A stretch of 64,000 nt of DNA from Parietaria judaica (lineage: Eukaryota > Streptophyta > Magnoliopsida > Rosales > Urticaceae). Location: positions 10,038,001-10,102,000 of the forward strand of contig OX940864.1 in the NCBI GenBank assembly GCA_954871525.1, in the 5' to 3' direction. Shown here piece after piece: positions 1 through 9,810 of the stretch (positions within the stretch are counted from its first letter, which is position 1; every line of letters starts with the position of its first letter). A model generated the notes under the pieces. It was not told where the DNA came from. It ran no database searches and saw nothing but the letters and a program-made list of their open reading frames with translations. Made by a program: the position numbers and the translations under genes.

Positions 1-322
1 TTCAGCAATTCAGTTGGGCGTAAGTAGCAATGAGAAATAGCTGTTCAGCCTGTACTTAAAATTCGAAGTAAGAAATTTTTACGTTAGAATTTTTTTCTTA
101 AGAAGTTGCATAGTTTCACTTTCACGTTTCAAGTCTTACATGAACGTTAGATTTTTCTTTTTTCTTTTTCCATAGCTGATAACGTTATCCATATGAGAAT
201 CCAAAAACTCAAATATATGAAAGTAGAATCATAACTTACAACAACTGATCTCGTATACACATTTATCGTTTTTACATTTCAAAACAACAGATATATATAG
301 AGTCACATATATAATACGCATA
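1..322. other. Intergenic, nothing recognised
   Basis: AT-rich sequence downstream of the minus-strand F-box gene. I see no coding exon, repeat or RNA gene in it. It probably holds the 3' untranslated region of that gene. Confidence 0.5.
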
Positions 323-1120
323 TCACGTACATAAACTATCATTCTCAAGAAGAAAATGCTGCAAGTACCTAAGCCCATCATTCACCGTTAAATACCTCCA
401 ACTCACCACGTTCAGCAGCCCCACCGTAACCCGTTCCACCGCCACCCTCCCGCCAACTCCCGCGCCAAACCCCACCTTCAAATCCGCCGCCACCCCGCTC
501 CCCGCAGCCGCTACCGCGGCGCAGCACCCGGGGGTCGGCAGCTCCGCCGACACCCACCCCTCCCCGCCCGCCGCGACCCCCATCTTCCCGCCCCACTCCA
601 TCGCGGTGAACAAGCCCCGCCACTCTCGCAACACCACGCTCCACACCACCCTCACCTCCTCCGGCCCCGCAGGTACGCGAGGAGGGACGGGGCTCACCCC
701 GGGGCCGAGGTCGAAGAGGAACACGCCGTCCGGGTCGGTGGCAAGGTCCCAGCAGGGCTTCAGGAGCGAGACCAGGGTCCCGGACTCGGAGTTTACGGTG
801 ACGGCGAAGGCGAGATCGTCGAGGGAGAGGCGGGGCTTGGCGGGGGCTTGACGGAGACGGGACTTGACAGCGGCACGGCCGAGGGAGTAGATTTTGCGGC
901 AGGGGGCGTCGGCGGCGGGGAGAGCGGCGAGGGAGGGATACTCGACGGCGCAGATTGGGCCCCAGATGTGGTCAGCGGACATGGCGGCGAACCAGGCTTT
1001 GCAGACGCAGGAGGCGATGGCTAGGGTTTCGACGTCCATGTGTGGAGAGACAAGAGGCAGGACCTCCCATGGCGGTGGCGAGCACGATGAAGATGGAGAA
1101 GTACCTCTGTCGAGAGACAT
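323..1120 (-). CDS. F-box protein (At5g04010-like, tentative)
   Basis: Single-exon gene of about 265 codons. Residues 10-55 form an F-box: PPPWEVLPLVSPHMDVETL is followed by LAIASCVCKAW and a DHIWGPIC motif, matching the LPxE..VC+xW...W pattern that binds SKP1 in SCF ubiquitin ligases. The C-terminus keeps a WRYLTVNDGLRYLQHFLL motif that I recall from plant F-box proteins of the At5g04010 type; that assignment is from memory. I chose the start MSLDRGTS directly before the F-box. Two upstream in-frame ATGs (near 1201 and 1363) would add 27 or 81 residues of low similarity. The coding region is strikingly GC-rich, with runs of GGG and CCC, against AT-rich surroundings. The substrate cannot be told from sequence. 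Confidence 0.75.
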   Translation of the reverse strand: MSLDRGTSPSSSCSPPPWEVLPLVSPHMDVETLAIASCVCKAWFAAMSADHIWGPICAVEYPSLAALPAADAPCRKIYSLGRAAVKSRLRQAPAKPRLSLDDLAFAVTVNSESGTLVSLLKPCWDLATDPDGVFLFDLGPGVSPVPPRVPAGPEEVRVVWSVVLREWRGLFTAMEWGGKMGVAAGGEGWVSAELPTPGCCAAVAAAGSGVAADLKVGFGAGVGGRVAVERVTVGLLNVVSWRYLTVNDGLRYLQHFLLENDSLCT

Positions 1121-1650
1121 TGCCAGAATCAGGTTTTTCAGTTTGCTAGGTTTTGAGTTCCACGCGTAGAGAAAATGGAGGTCCAGAAGTAGAGCTCCCA
1201 TGGCGGTCACTGTTTTTTTTTTGTACATGTGTTTTGATGTGACGTGGAGGGTAGTTACGGTGGAGTTGGTATGATATCGGCGATACGTGGCTCCTGAAGT
1301 GTATCTTGCATTGCATGAACGAGTTCTGCCACGTGGATGGGGCGAGGAGTTCCGGCGGGACACGTGGCGGCACGGGGTTGAGGAGAGCGTACGACATGTT
1401 TATCTAGAAACGACATACGTGAGATTAATTAAGAGGAATGAGTATATTATTTTCCGTACTCAAGTAGAGTCGAGAATATATTAATTACCGGTTTTGTCGT
1501 TATTAATTTTTGGGTATATTTACGAGAATACCCCAGTTGGCGGCAACATAAGATTTTTCAATTTCCACTCCTCAGTTTGATCTGAATTCTGAATAATGAA
1601 TATGCACCACATTTATGCCCAGTAATGCTAGGAGTAGGAGATATAATGTT
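1121..1650. other. Upstream region of the F-box gene
   Basis: Holds the presumed 5' leader and promoter of the minus-strand F-box gene, then AT-rich sequence. I see no other gene. Confidence 0.4.
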
Positions 1651-2050
1651 TGTTCTGCCCGTAACAAACCGGTAACGGGTTCGAAAAATCGGGACTGGTT
1701 CCGGTTACAGTTTCGAATTCAATATATGTGTATGGAACTGTAGATTTTCTTACCGTGCTATTTTGATTTGGACTATTTTATTTTGTTGATTTGCGCTGTT
1801 AAGTGTTGATTTGAACTTGATTTGGAAATTCATTTGTTTTTAAAACCCACTTCTTCTCTGGTACTCGCTGAAAAACCGATTACCGAAAAACCCGTCACCG
1901 GTTGTAAAGATGCCCAAAAACTGGTTATAGGTGCTAGTTCATCTGTAATCACTAAAACTAAGAAGTGCTGCAGACTGTGGCTACTCAAGTTTCTTTTCCG
2001 TGTTAAATACAAGATAACAAATTCGGTTATAATGCCGTTATTATCATCTT
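1650..2050 (+). repeat. Remnant related to intron 9 of the GNAT-BRCT gene
   Basis: The stretch around 1660-1985 resembles 32700-33030 in copy E: both have accggtaa and cggtt motifs, the phrase ttttgatttggactatttta, then aaaacccacttc or aaaacccgtttt, and end near a tgctgcaga motif. A shorter relative lies in an intron of the glycosyltransferase gene near 57300-57500, so part of it is a dispersed repeat rather than only gene duplication. Confidence 0.55.
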
Positions 2051-2138
2051 TTTCAGGTCCTTGTGTTGCTTTGTTCTTTGAATACAATGGTAACTGGATT
2101 CAACAAGGCGAACAATGGATGTTAGTGGTTGAATGCAG

Positions 2139-2324
2139 ATCATTGAGAGCTCTTTCAAAGACCTACCAGACAAAACGATTTACGTTGCTGATGAAAAATG
2201 CTTGGAACGCAAGGTCTTGTTGGAAAGACCTCTGATGATGCTATTTCTATACCCATATTATTGCAGCCACGACCAGCTTTTGAGATGCGTGATGAGACAG
2301 AGGCTCAATTTGACGCTCCGGTAG
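2139..2324 (+). pseudogene. Copy 0: last-exon remnant of the GNAT-BRCT family
   Basis: Begins after a gaatgcag acceptor identical to the one before the last exon of copies A, B and D. It reads IIESSFKDLPDKTIYVADEK..., then ...LLRCVMRQRLNLTLR and a TAG. The first part is clearly homologous to the second-BRCT exon of the other copies. The middle, after ERKV, is scrambled relative to them, and the protein stops before the tail they share. No upstream coding exon is present, so this is a relic marking the left end of the tandem array. Its 3' flank (2365-2635) matches the 3' flanks of A, B and D. Confidence 0.8.
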
Positions 2325-2635
2325 CGTGATTTTGCTTCGACAAAGGCTCGATTCGGAGTTTGACGAACTATCAAGTGCTGATCTCTAACTTGAGGAATTG
2401 AAGAAACATAACAACACGTAGATGCTATTTACTAGGGTTGAAAATCGTGCACAGGTCGTTCTGATTATAGTTTCGGTCCGTTTTTGGTTAACAGCGGGAA
2501 CCGAGATCCGAGACTGGGATAACACTTGAAATCATCGAACCTTTTGTCTCAGTCTTGCTTTTGAATATATATATATTTACTTATTTAAAAAATATTAATT
2601 AAAACAATTTATGTTAACTTTGGTATTAGTTTCTA

Positions 2636-3110
2636 GGGTAAACTGCGGCTAATGTACCCAATGTTTGATTTTCTGCGGATTATGTACACAATGTTTATTT
2701 TCGGCGGCTAATGTACCCAATGTTTGATCCGTTAGATATTTTCGTGTTTTCCGTCAGTTGACCGTTAGAGATGATTCCTCCTCTAGAGGTACACTTTTCG
2801 TATTTTTGACATAACTCACTCATTTTTTGTCCAAATTTTATGCACGACATATGGTTGGAAAGATAAGAGATAGATCTACAACTTTGGTGTTTTAAGTTTT
2901 GTAAAATAAGTTTTAGAAAAATACGAAATTTCAAATACAATGTAAAATTGGAGATTAGTTTAATTCAAAATATTTGATTCGAGAAAATTTTAATATACTT
3001 AATGACTTTTTATGATGTAACGTAAAACTAAAAAGTTATAGATAAGTTTTTTATCTTTCTAACGGGTGTTTATTTATAAATTTGTGACAAAAAATGTGTG
3101 AGTTATGCCA
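2636..3110 (+). mobile_element. MULE-type MITE, right part missing
   Basis: Starts gggtaaactgcggctaatg and is closely similar, over its left arm and centre, to the complete element at 60888-61607. The right inverted arm is absent: similarity fades after about 3110. Non-coding. Confidence 0.75.
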
Positions 3111-3277
3111 AAAATATAACTAATGTTTCAAAATTTAAAATTAGACATTTTTTAATTTGATATATTTTTTTAAGCTCTAAATATCTGTATAATTCTCTAT
3201 TTCTTGTCTTAGTTTTAATTAGGGATAATACAAAAAAGTTAACGATATATTTACGATAATGCCCCCAATTTACTGCC

Positions 3278-3284
3278 TATATGA
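3278..3284 (+). promoter_or_regulatory. Degraded TATA box of copy A
   Basis: The four copies share a promoter block: atttacgat(a/g)at(a/g)ccccc, about 20 bases, then a TATA box about 50-60 bases before the ATG. B, D and E have ctatataaa. Here it reads tatatga, so copy A may have a weakened core promoter. Confidence 0.5.
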
Positions 3285-3731
3285 GCCCTTCCGTTGTCAC
3301 TCTCCCTCTCAGAAAGGCGAAACTCAGAGTAATGGCGCCAAAATCGACAGCTTCGATTCCAGTCGGTAATGGCTTCCCTGCGAATCTTCTCTCCGTTCAA
3401 ACAATCTTCGAGCAAATCGATCCTCTTCTCTTCTCTTCTCAGCTTTCGATTGTTTATACGTTTTTGTGGCCATTTCCCCCTTCTGCAGGCAATTGCGAGG
3501 TTTCGGTTGAGGCGATGGACCGTGAGGGAAAGAGCCGCGAGGGTTTTCACTCTACTGATCTAGGTAGTTTTTTCAGTTTCATTTGTTGAATTTTGAAATC
3601 TTCTGATCTGTGATTTCTGCTTTTGAAATGGGATAATTGCATAAGTTTTCGATTGCACCGTTGATTAAATATATAATTTTTACTCTTTTTTGTGTATTTA
3701 TACCACCTATATATATATATTTATATTATAG

Positions 3732-4226
3732 AGTGTGTAGTTGTTTTCTTCGACGGGCAATGGAGCCAATATGCGCAAGAGTGGACATACACGACGGTGA
3801 ATACCGAATTAGTTTTGTTGCCGAAAGACGTTACGCATGCCCAGCTGCTCGACACGCTCTACGCTTCGTTACCGGTTGAACGTGCTGTGCACGACTTAAA
3901 GCTCGAGGCAGCTTACGTAGTACGAGGCCGAGTCCAGCATCCTACTTTAATATCCACCGACCGACAGGTTGCCGCGTTTATGAACTACATAACGCAGATT
4001 GCTATCTGCGATAGGATAGCGTTGTGCGTCAGTTTTGCACAGAAGATGCCGGTGGCTATCTGTAGCGGCCATTCTAGCACCAATGTTCCTGCCGAGCCCA
4101 ATGTAGATCCAATGGCTGTTGATTATGCGGCTGATGTACCAGACGTCAACGAGCAAATTGGGGATCACACCGTCGATGTCGCCGCCAAGACTGCGGATAC
4201 TAAATTAGCTAATTGTGGTCGACTCG
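3732..4226 (+). mobile_element. Exon resembling MULE transposase N-terminal domain
   Basis: Open through 164 codons in the phase required by the neighbouring exons. The translation starts CVVVFFDGQW, then EWTYTTVNTELVLLPKDVTH, QLLDTLYASLPVERAVHDLK, a tyrosine-rich turn, HPTLISTDRQVAAFM and LCVSF. This order (F/Y-x-G-x-W, W-x-Y, LP-x-x-x-TH-x-QLLD-x-LY, DLKLE, P-x-x-I-x-x-D-x-x-V-x-x-FM) is what I know from the N-terminal region of plant Mutator-like transposases. The zinc-finger and catalytic parts of a transposase are absent. It sits between the shared intron-3 sequence and the BRCT part, where the long copies carry GNAT exons. The family call is from memory of the pattern and needs a profile search. 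Confidence 0.6.
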
Positions 4227-6754
4227 GTAATTAAAATATAGTTTGGCATAAATAACTCATAAAGTAACCAAAAAATGAACTTTTTTTTGTATCAATGAAC
4301 TTCATTAATTTCGATTACAAGTTACAACCATTACACGGAAAATAACCCTAAACACGAAGCCCGGAAACCCAACATTTTTTTTACATGACCCATAACTTGG
4401 GTAATTTAGCAACTTACTGAAAAAGAGATTTATATTTTGTAATCTTGCAACTTTGGGTAGTAACATTTGGGTTTCAAGGTAAAATAGTATTAGTTAGTGA
4501 ATTTTATTTCTTTCAAATATTAAATTTATTCTTGTTCAGTGCTCACTTTGTATCCACAACAGGACAAGGCATGAAGATCATGCTGACGGGTTTTGCTGAT
4601 AATACTATTCTTGTAAAGGTACACTGCTATTTGATCTGTTTCGTGTTAAACCGATATTATTGTGTTATGACACTACGGGTAATTAGGTCTCTGGTTAATA
4701 AAGTGTGAGGCTATACATGACATATTCGGGGTAACTGTCATGTTATGATTATATGCAAACTTTCTATTGAACGTTACTTAGTGAGTTTTCAGGTCCGACC
4801 TTCAAATTAGAGATTGGGTCCTATCATTTTTTCGAGTATTAGTGAACTTATTTGGCGGGATATCAATATCCGTAGGCATGAGAAGTTCGTTTTTCACTTT
4901 TAAAATTATTATTTTTGTATAGGTAGTAACAAACCTCGGTGGTATTGTTACATGCGATGGACGTTCAAGCACGCATGTCATCGCAGACAAAGTGTTAGAA
5001 ACTTTAGATTTCTGCACTGCACTTTGCTCAGGGTTAGTGCTCTCATACGTCAATTCTTTGCCACATCTACTTTAATTGCTTGGTTATCGAGCTCCTAAAG
5101 ATTAAAGAGTGGGAATATGCAGTGGAGATTCAGGACATAATTTATGGGGGGTTAAATTTGTGAGGTGTCAGTGTCAAGCCAAGGTTAAAAAAATGTTACC
5201 GATGAAAAACCAATGGTTTGACTACGGTTTTGCTGACACGTTTTACATAAGCAATGGGTTCACAAAAATGATATTTACCGATTAGGTTTTACAGGTTAGC
5301 CGGTAATTGACGAGATTTATTGTTTAAATTCAGGAGCAACAATTATTACAACAAATTTACCGGTGCTGGTCGATTTCAATTCACCAATGAATATTTATCG
5401 GAAAACCGCAAAAAATTGAACCTTGGTCTTAACTTTTGCTGCTCATTGGAAAACCAAAAATTTGAACCCTGGTCTAAACTTTTGCTGCTTCATATGTCGA
5501 GGCTTTTGATAATCTTGTTTTCTTTATTCGTAAACGACAACAAATTATATAATCAGCATTGTCTATACTCTTGTGCAGAGCTTGGATTGTCTCGGAAAAC
5601 TGGTTGCATGACAGCTTGCAACAAGGAATTTTTTTGAGTGAGTTGCAACTTGGAATGATTTATGAGCTGACCAATTATCGTATAACCATGTCAAATAACT
5701 CGGGGATTAAAGAATTTTATTATATTAACGAGATTATTATTTATTGTTTTTAGCTCTAAGAGAAGCCTTTTATGTTGTAGATGAAAAGCCATACATTTTG
5801 ATCGACAAAGAGTATGAGCTGAAATATAAACTCAAGTTAAAAACTGCGATCTCGAGAGCAAAAGCGTGTTCAGGAGCGTTTCTTAAAGGGTAAGATGTAT
5901 ATTTTGATCGTCCCGATACTCATGAAGCGCAGCGCTTGTCCATAATTGTCAGATCAGTTGGTGCCAAAGTATGTTCACAAACCCTTGCTCCTAGCTATAT
6001 CTGTGTTTGATTTAGTGTAGTAATTTTTCTCATATGTTTTTTTTTTAATTTATATTGTTTCTCTTTAAATTATTTCCATATTAATTATCATTAAGTATTA
6101 GGGTGCCTCCAAGATTTCATTCGCAGAATTTTCCGCTCTAACTCTCGGATTAGAGACCGGATATCATAGAGTTTGCGTTTTTTTTTTTTAATGGAAATAC
6201 AAAATTCTAAACATAACCTAGAAGGCCGACACAATGGCCTTTAAAGACAAGGCTAAGCCTCCGTTTACATTACCTTATTAACTTGTCCTAATAATTAATA
6301 CGAAAATTTATTAAAAAGAAAATACTCTAAATAGAAGTACCATTAATTAGGGAATATTCTAACATTAATTATTCCCTAATAAATGTGGCTATCAAATTCT
6401 ATTATTTCATCCTATCTTTGATCTGATTAAGATTGATTTTTAGTAAATACGGCTGAGCAGAATCTCCCGTGATTCTTAAGGTCAATCCATTACTTTTTGT
6501 CCTAATGTTGCGTGTATTATCACAAAATTTTATTTTATGTTTTATAGAGTTTTTATGCATAGAATGTATAAAAGGGTGACAGTTTTACGAGTTATTATTT
6601 AAATTACGTAAATAGAATGTTAACATATTAAGTTTGCGGCAAAAAACTTATATATTACAAAAATATGAATTATATTTCCCACTTGTTTTCTTATGGTGGC
6701 TCAAATTCTTAAACCATTTAATTTTTTTTGGCGTAACTTAGAGTTTTTTTTTTT

Positions 6755-6985
6755 GGTTAACTACACATACCGTGAAGTTTCACGAGGTGACATTTGACAT
6801 ATTCATGTTTTCGTACCTTTTGACCCCGTTTCTACGCATTTTTGACAAATTATTATTGTTTAATTTCTTTTACTATTTATTATTAGCAGCAGATTTTTTA
6901 TTCAAAAAAGTGTAGAAGCATAGTAAAAAAGGCAAAAATGTGAACTTCACGAAAGGGAGTTAACCGAAAAAATAAAAATATAGAT
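6755..6985. repeat. Hairpin MITE in the last intron of copy A
   Basis: Left arm ggttaactacacataccgtg and following bases pair with the right arm ending gttaacc (fold-back with a tttttacta centre). The same element lies in the corresponding intron of copy B (12290-12555) and, partly, of D (about 26100-26230), but not in E. It therefore entered before A, B and D split from one another. Confidence 0.6.
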
Positions 6986-7376
6986 GTAACTTTATGTAAA
7001 ATGTGTGTATTTGTGACATTCTTAATTTAATATGCATGCATGTGTTTTCTGTATTTAATATATAGACGTTGGAACTAAATCAATGCAGTAGAGAGGTTTC
7101 TTCAATTTCTTGTCTCTGCTTCGTGTGTGAATGCAGATCATTAAGCTCGTGAGAGAACTACCATACAACACAATTTATGTTGCTGATGAAAAAGACTTGG
7201 AACGAAAGGTCAACGACGGATGCTTGATGGAGTGGATCGGCACATATAAGTGCAACGGCGACGAGCTTTTGAGATGCGTGATGAGACAGAGGCTCGATTT
7301 GAAGCAGTATGAGACCGAACATATGATAGAAAAGAGGCTCTATATGGAGCAACATCCCGAGCTCTACGACTGGTGA

Positions 7377-8051
7377 GCGTCGGAGTTTCAGGTCAAGTGT
7401 TGATCTCTAACTCTAATAAGTGAAAGAATATGACAAGACATAGATAGCTATTTACTAGGGCTGGAAATTTTGTACATGTTCTGGTTATGGTCTCAGTCTG
7501 TTTTTTGTTAATACCGTGATCCGGTTCCAGGTTTGAGAACTGGGATTCGAGACCGGGACAATGCTTAAAATCCTCGGGTTTTTGTCTCGGTTCTAGTTTT
7601 TAATATATATACATAATAAATATTTGATTTAAAATAATACATGTTAATGGCTGTTTCTCGTGAATATGTGAATATGTTGTTTGTTGGATTTTTTGTTGTT
7701 GTTAATTTTATTTTAAATTCCCGGTTCCTGGTTTCTTCACCCGTACTGTTTGACGGAAACTTTCGTCTCAAGGTCGGTATAGGCACAAATTATCTAGTGG
7801 GTTTACCATCATATAATTTTAATCTCATTTTAATTATATAACATTATAACTGCCTTATTGGTCTGTATTTTATCTATTTAATTTTATTATGACAAATGAA
7901 AAGCTCTTTATATATAAAAGCACAGTAATTTCAGGAATTGTGTAGGCCAAAAAAAACTCTAATTTCTACCCCTTTTTTTTCTCTCTTTTTTATTTTAATT
8001 ATTATAAAATATATATACATATATATACAGCATAATAATATGCTTATACCT
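7377..8051. repeat. 3' flank of the tandem unit (copy A)
   Basis: Shares long similarity with the flanks of the copy 0 remnant (2365-2635), B (12890-13290) and D (26700-27390), including a gctggaaattttgtac phrase and, farther on, gaggcacaaattatcta and ctcattttaa. The site attttaat at 7827-7834 is the empty site of the hAT element at 13292. No gene. Confidence 0.7.
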
Positions 8052-8632
8052 AGGAGTGAAATTTTTTCCCAAAAACCGGGTAAAAACCCGAATCCGTATT
8101 CGGATCCGGGTATTGGTACCCGGTTTTAAAACCGGGTACGGGTACCGGGTATTAAAATTCTAGAAACCAGATACCCGGTTTAATACCTGAATTTTTTTTA
8201 ATTATTTAATTTTTTTATCACATGTTTATTTGACTTTTAATACTTTATTTTTATTGTCATTTCATATGTTTACACTTGGATGTTGATGATGCTTGATGCG
8301 CGGAACGAAAAAATGATGACGGAAACGAAGAAAAAACCGCGAGACTATTTTTTTATGCATTTTAATTTTAAGACAATTGATATATGTTTTTATTTACGAG
8401 ACAATGTTTATTTTGAGATAATATATTTTTCAAAATTATATAAAAAAAGGATCCGGGTAAAATCCCGGATCCAGTTTGAAACCCGAATTCGTTTTTCAAA
8501 ACCGGGTACCGGATCCGGCTATCAAAAACTAGATACCTGAATTTCGGGTACCGGGTATCAATTTTCGGATACCCGGTTTTCAGATCCGGGTACCGAGCAC
8601 CTAAAAAAACTTGGTACCCGACCCGGTTTCAG
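8052..8632. mobile_element. Non-autonomous element rich in GGGTACCCGG motifs (hAT-like)
   Basis: About 580 bases. Both ends are dense in ccgggtacc and acccggtt motifs, many of them palindromic; the centre is AT-rich. Flanked by ttatacct and ccatacct, six of eight bases alike. The related flank in remnant C (about 15200) runs straight from ataatatgcatgcat into ttacctctg, as expected for an empty site. The ends (…gtgaaa and tttcag…) suit a hAT element, but the exact termini are uncertain. Confidence 0.55.
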
Positions 8633-9757
8633 CCATACCTCTCCTATATAGCAACATAATAATATTAGATTTGTAAACGAGAGAGAATACCCAAACACCA
8701 TTGATGAGTATATTCTGAGCTTAAGCTTTTTATGGCTCTGTTACAGATATTTATACATGATAATGACTATGTAATTAACCAATTCTGTTAAGCTAATGAC
8801 GTAAGCACTAACAACAGAATTAGTTAGAGTCTATGACACGTGTACTGTGATTAGTATTGATCCTAACAAATAATAGAAAGTTAGTGTTTTACGTGTTTAA
8901 CAATTAAATTGGCTTCTTTATCAGTTCAAAAAAGTGATTCGTGTCGATACTCTCTCTTTTTTTTTTCAATGGATCGATACTCTCTCAAAGCTGTTAAATT
9001 GTTGCAATTGCAAAAAAAAAAAAAAAAAAAAAAAGAGAAAGAAAGAAAGAGGGTTTGACTCTGCAAAGTTAGGGGAGCTAGTTGCAACAATCATACTCAA
9101 AACTCAAAAGATGGAACAATTACAATAAAATTTTGTGGTCAATATTTTAAAGCTTTAAATTAGACATTTTAATGAAGATTTTTAAACTCTAAATATTTGT
9201 ATCAATGAGAACTTTACATTTTTTTTTTTTGCACAGTTCTCTATTCTTTATATTTTTATTTATAAACTCTTGTAATATTAACTATGGATGATATAAGAAA
9301 TTATCTAAGCTATAACCAACTGCGTCAACGGATATGTAAGTTATTTTTACAATGGAAAAATACTTAAATTTAGCAAAACAATAATTCACTACAATTTCTT
9401 TAAAGAAATGTTGATAAAAGGAGAAACTAAATAATTATAATAAATAATAAAAAGCAACTTGTTTTAAAGTCAAATTACGTGGAGGTCGTGACACATATTT
9501 TTCGATTAACTTTCTTTAACATAAATTAAATTGTCTCTTAATATATAGTCAAAAATGACTGTTTTACATAATTTTTTTTTTTACTACAAGCGAATCCGGT
9601 ATCTTGGCATGTTAAGCAATTTTCTTCTCTTTTTTTTTCCCACTGTTATGAATCCGTTTTTTTTTTTTATTATCTGTAAAAAAAAATACTATTTTTTTTG
9701 GGATAGAAATATAAAAATGTAAACGACATATTTACGATAATACCCCAACTACCCGCC
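8633..9757. repeat. Upstream flank of the tandem unit (copy B), with a poly(A) tract
   Basis: Similar to the flanks at 14200-14560, 15190-15667 and 17836-18400. Contains a run of about 22 A at 9013-9034. The junction tgtaa|tattaa at 9275/9276 is the unoccupied counterpart of the Helitron site upstream of copy D. No coding sequence. Confidence 0.7.
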
Positions 9758-9765
9758 TATATAAA
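9758..9765 (+). promoter_or_regulatory. TATA box of copy B
   Basis: Consensus tatataaa, 46 bases before the ATG, within the promoter block shared by all copies (acgataataccccaactacc upstream). Confidence 0.6.
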
Positions 9766-9810
9766 CCCTTCGTTGTCCAATTCCCGCTCAGAAAGACGAA
9801 ACTGAGAATA

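Larger units (their letters stand above)
3332..7376 (+). pseudogene. Copy A: MULE-N-domain/BRCT chimera, nonsense in BRCT2
   Basis: Exons with consistent phase: 3332-3365, 3489-3563, 3732-4226, 4563-4618, 4923-5032, 5579-5637, 5781-5968, 7137-7376. The first two exons give the family N-terminus, with an internal deletion fusing exons 2 and 3 of the long copies. The GNAT exons are missing. In their place is a 495-base exon unlike the other copies that resembles a Mutator-like transposase N-terminus. The BRCT1 exons follow, with VVTNLGGIVT and the hallmark AWIVSENWL. In BRCT2 the codon TAC of copy B is TAA at 5891-5893, so the protein would stop after AFLKG. The last exon downstream remains open. 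Every splice phase fits, so a transcript could exist, but the second BRCT is lost and the TATA box is degraded. Most likely a recent chimeric pseudogene. A truncated functional protein with one BRCT cannot be excluded. Confidence 0.75.

Noticed and set aside
606..851. Open frame on the plus strand opposite the F-box gene (also 894-1169, 955-1149, and 378-644 in another minus frame)
   Set aside because: Shadow frames of a GC-rich coding region; no domain and no independent support.
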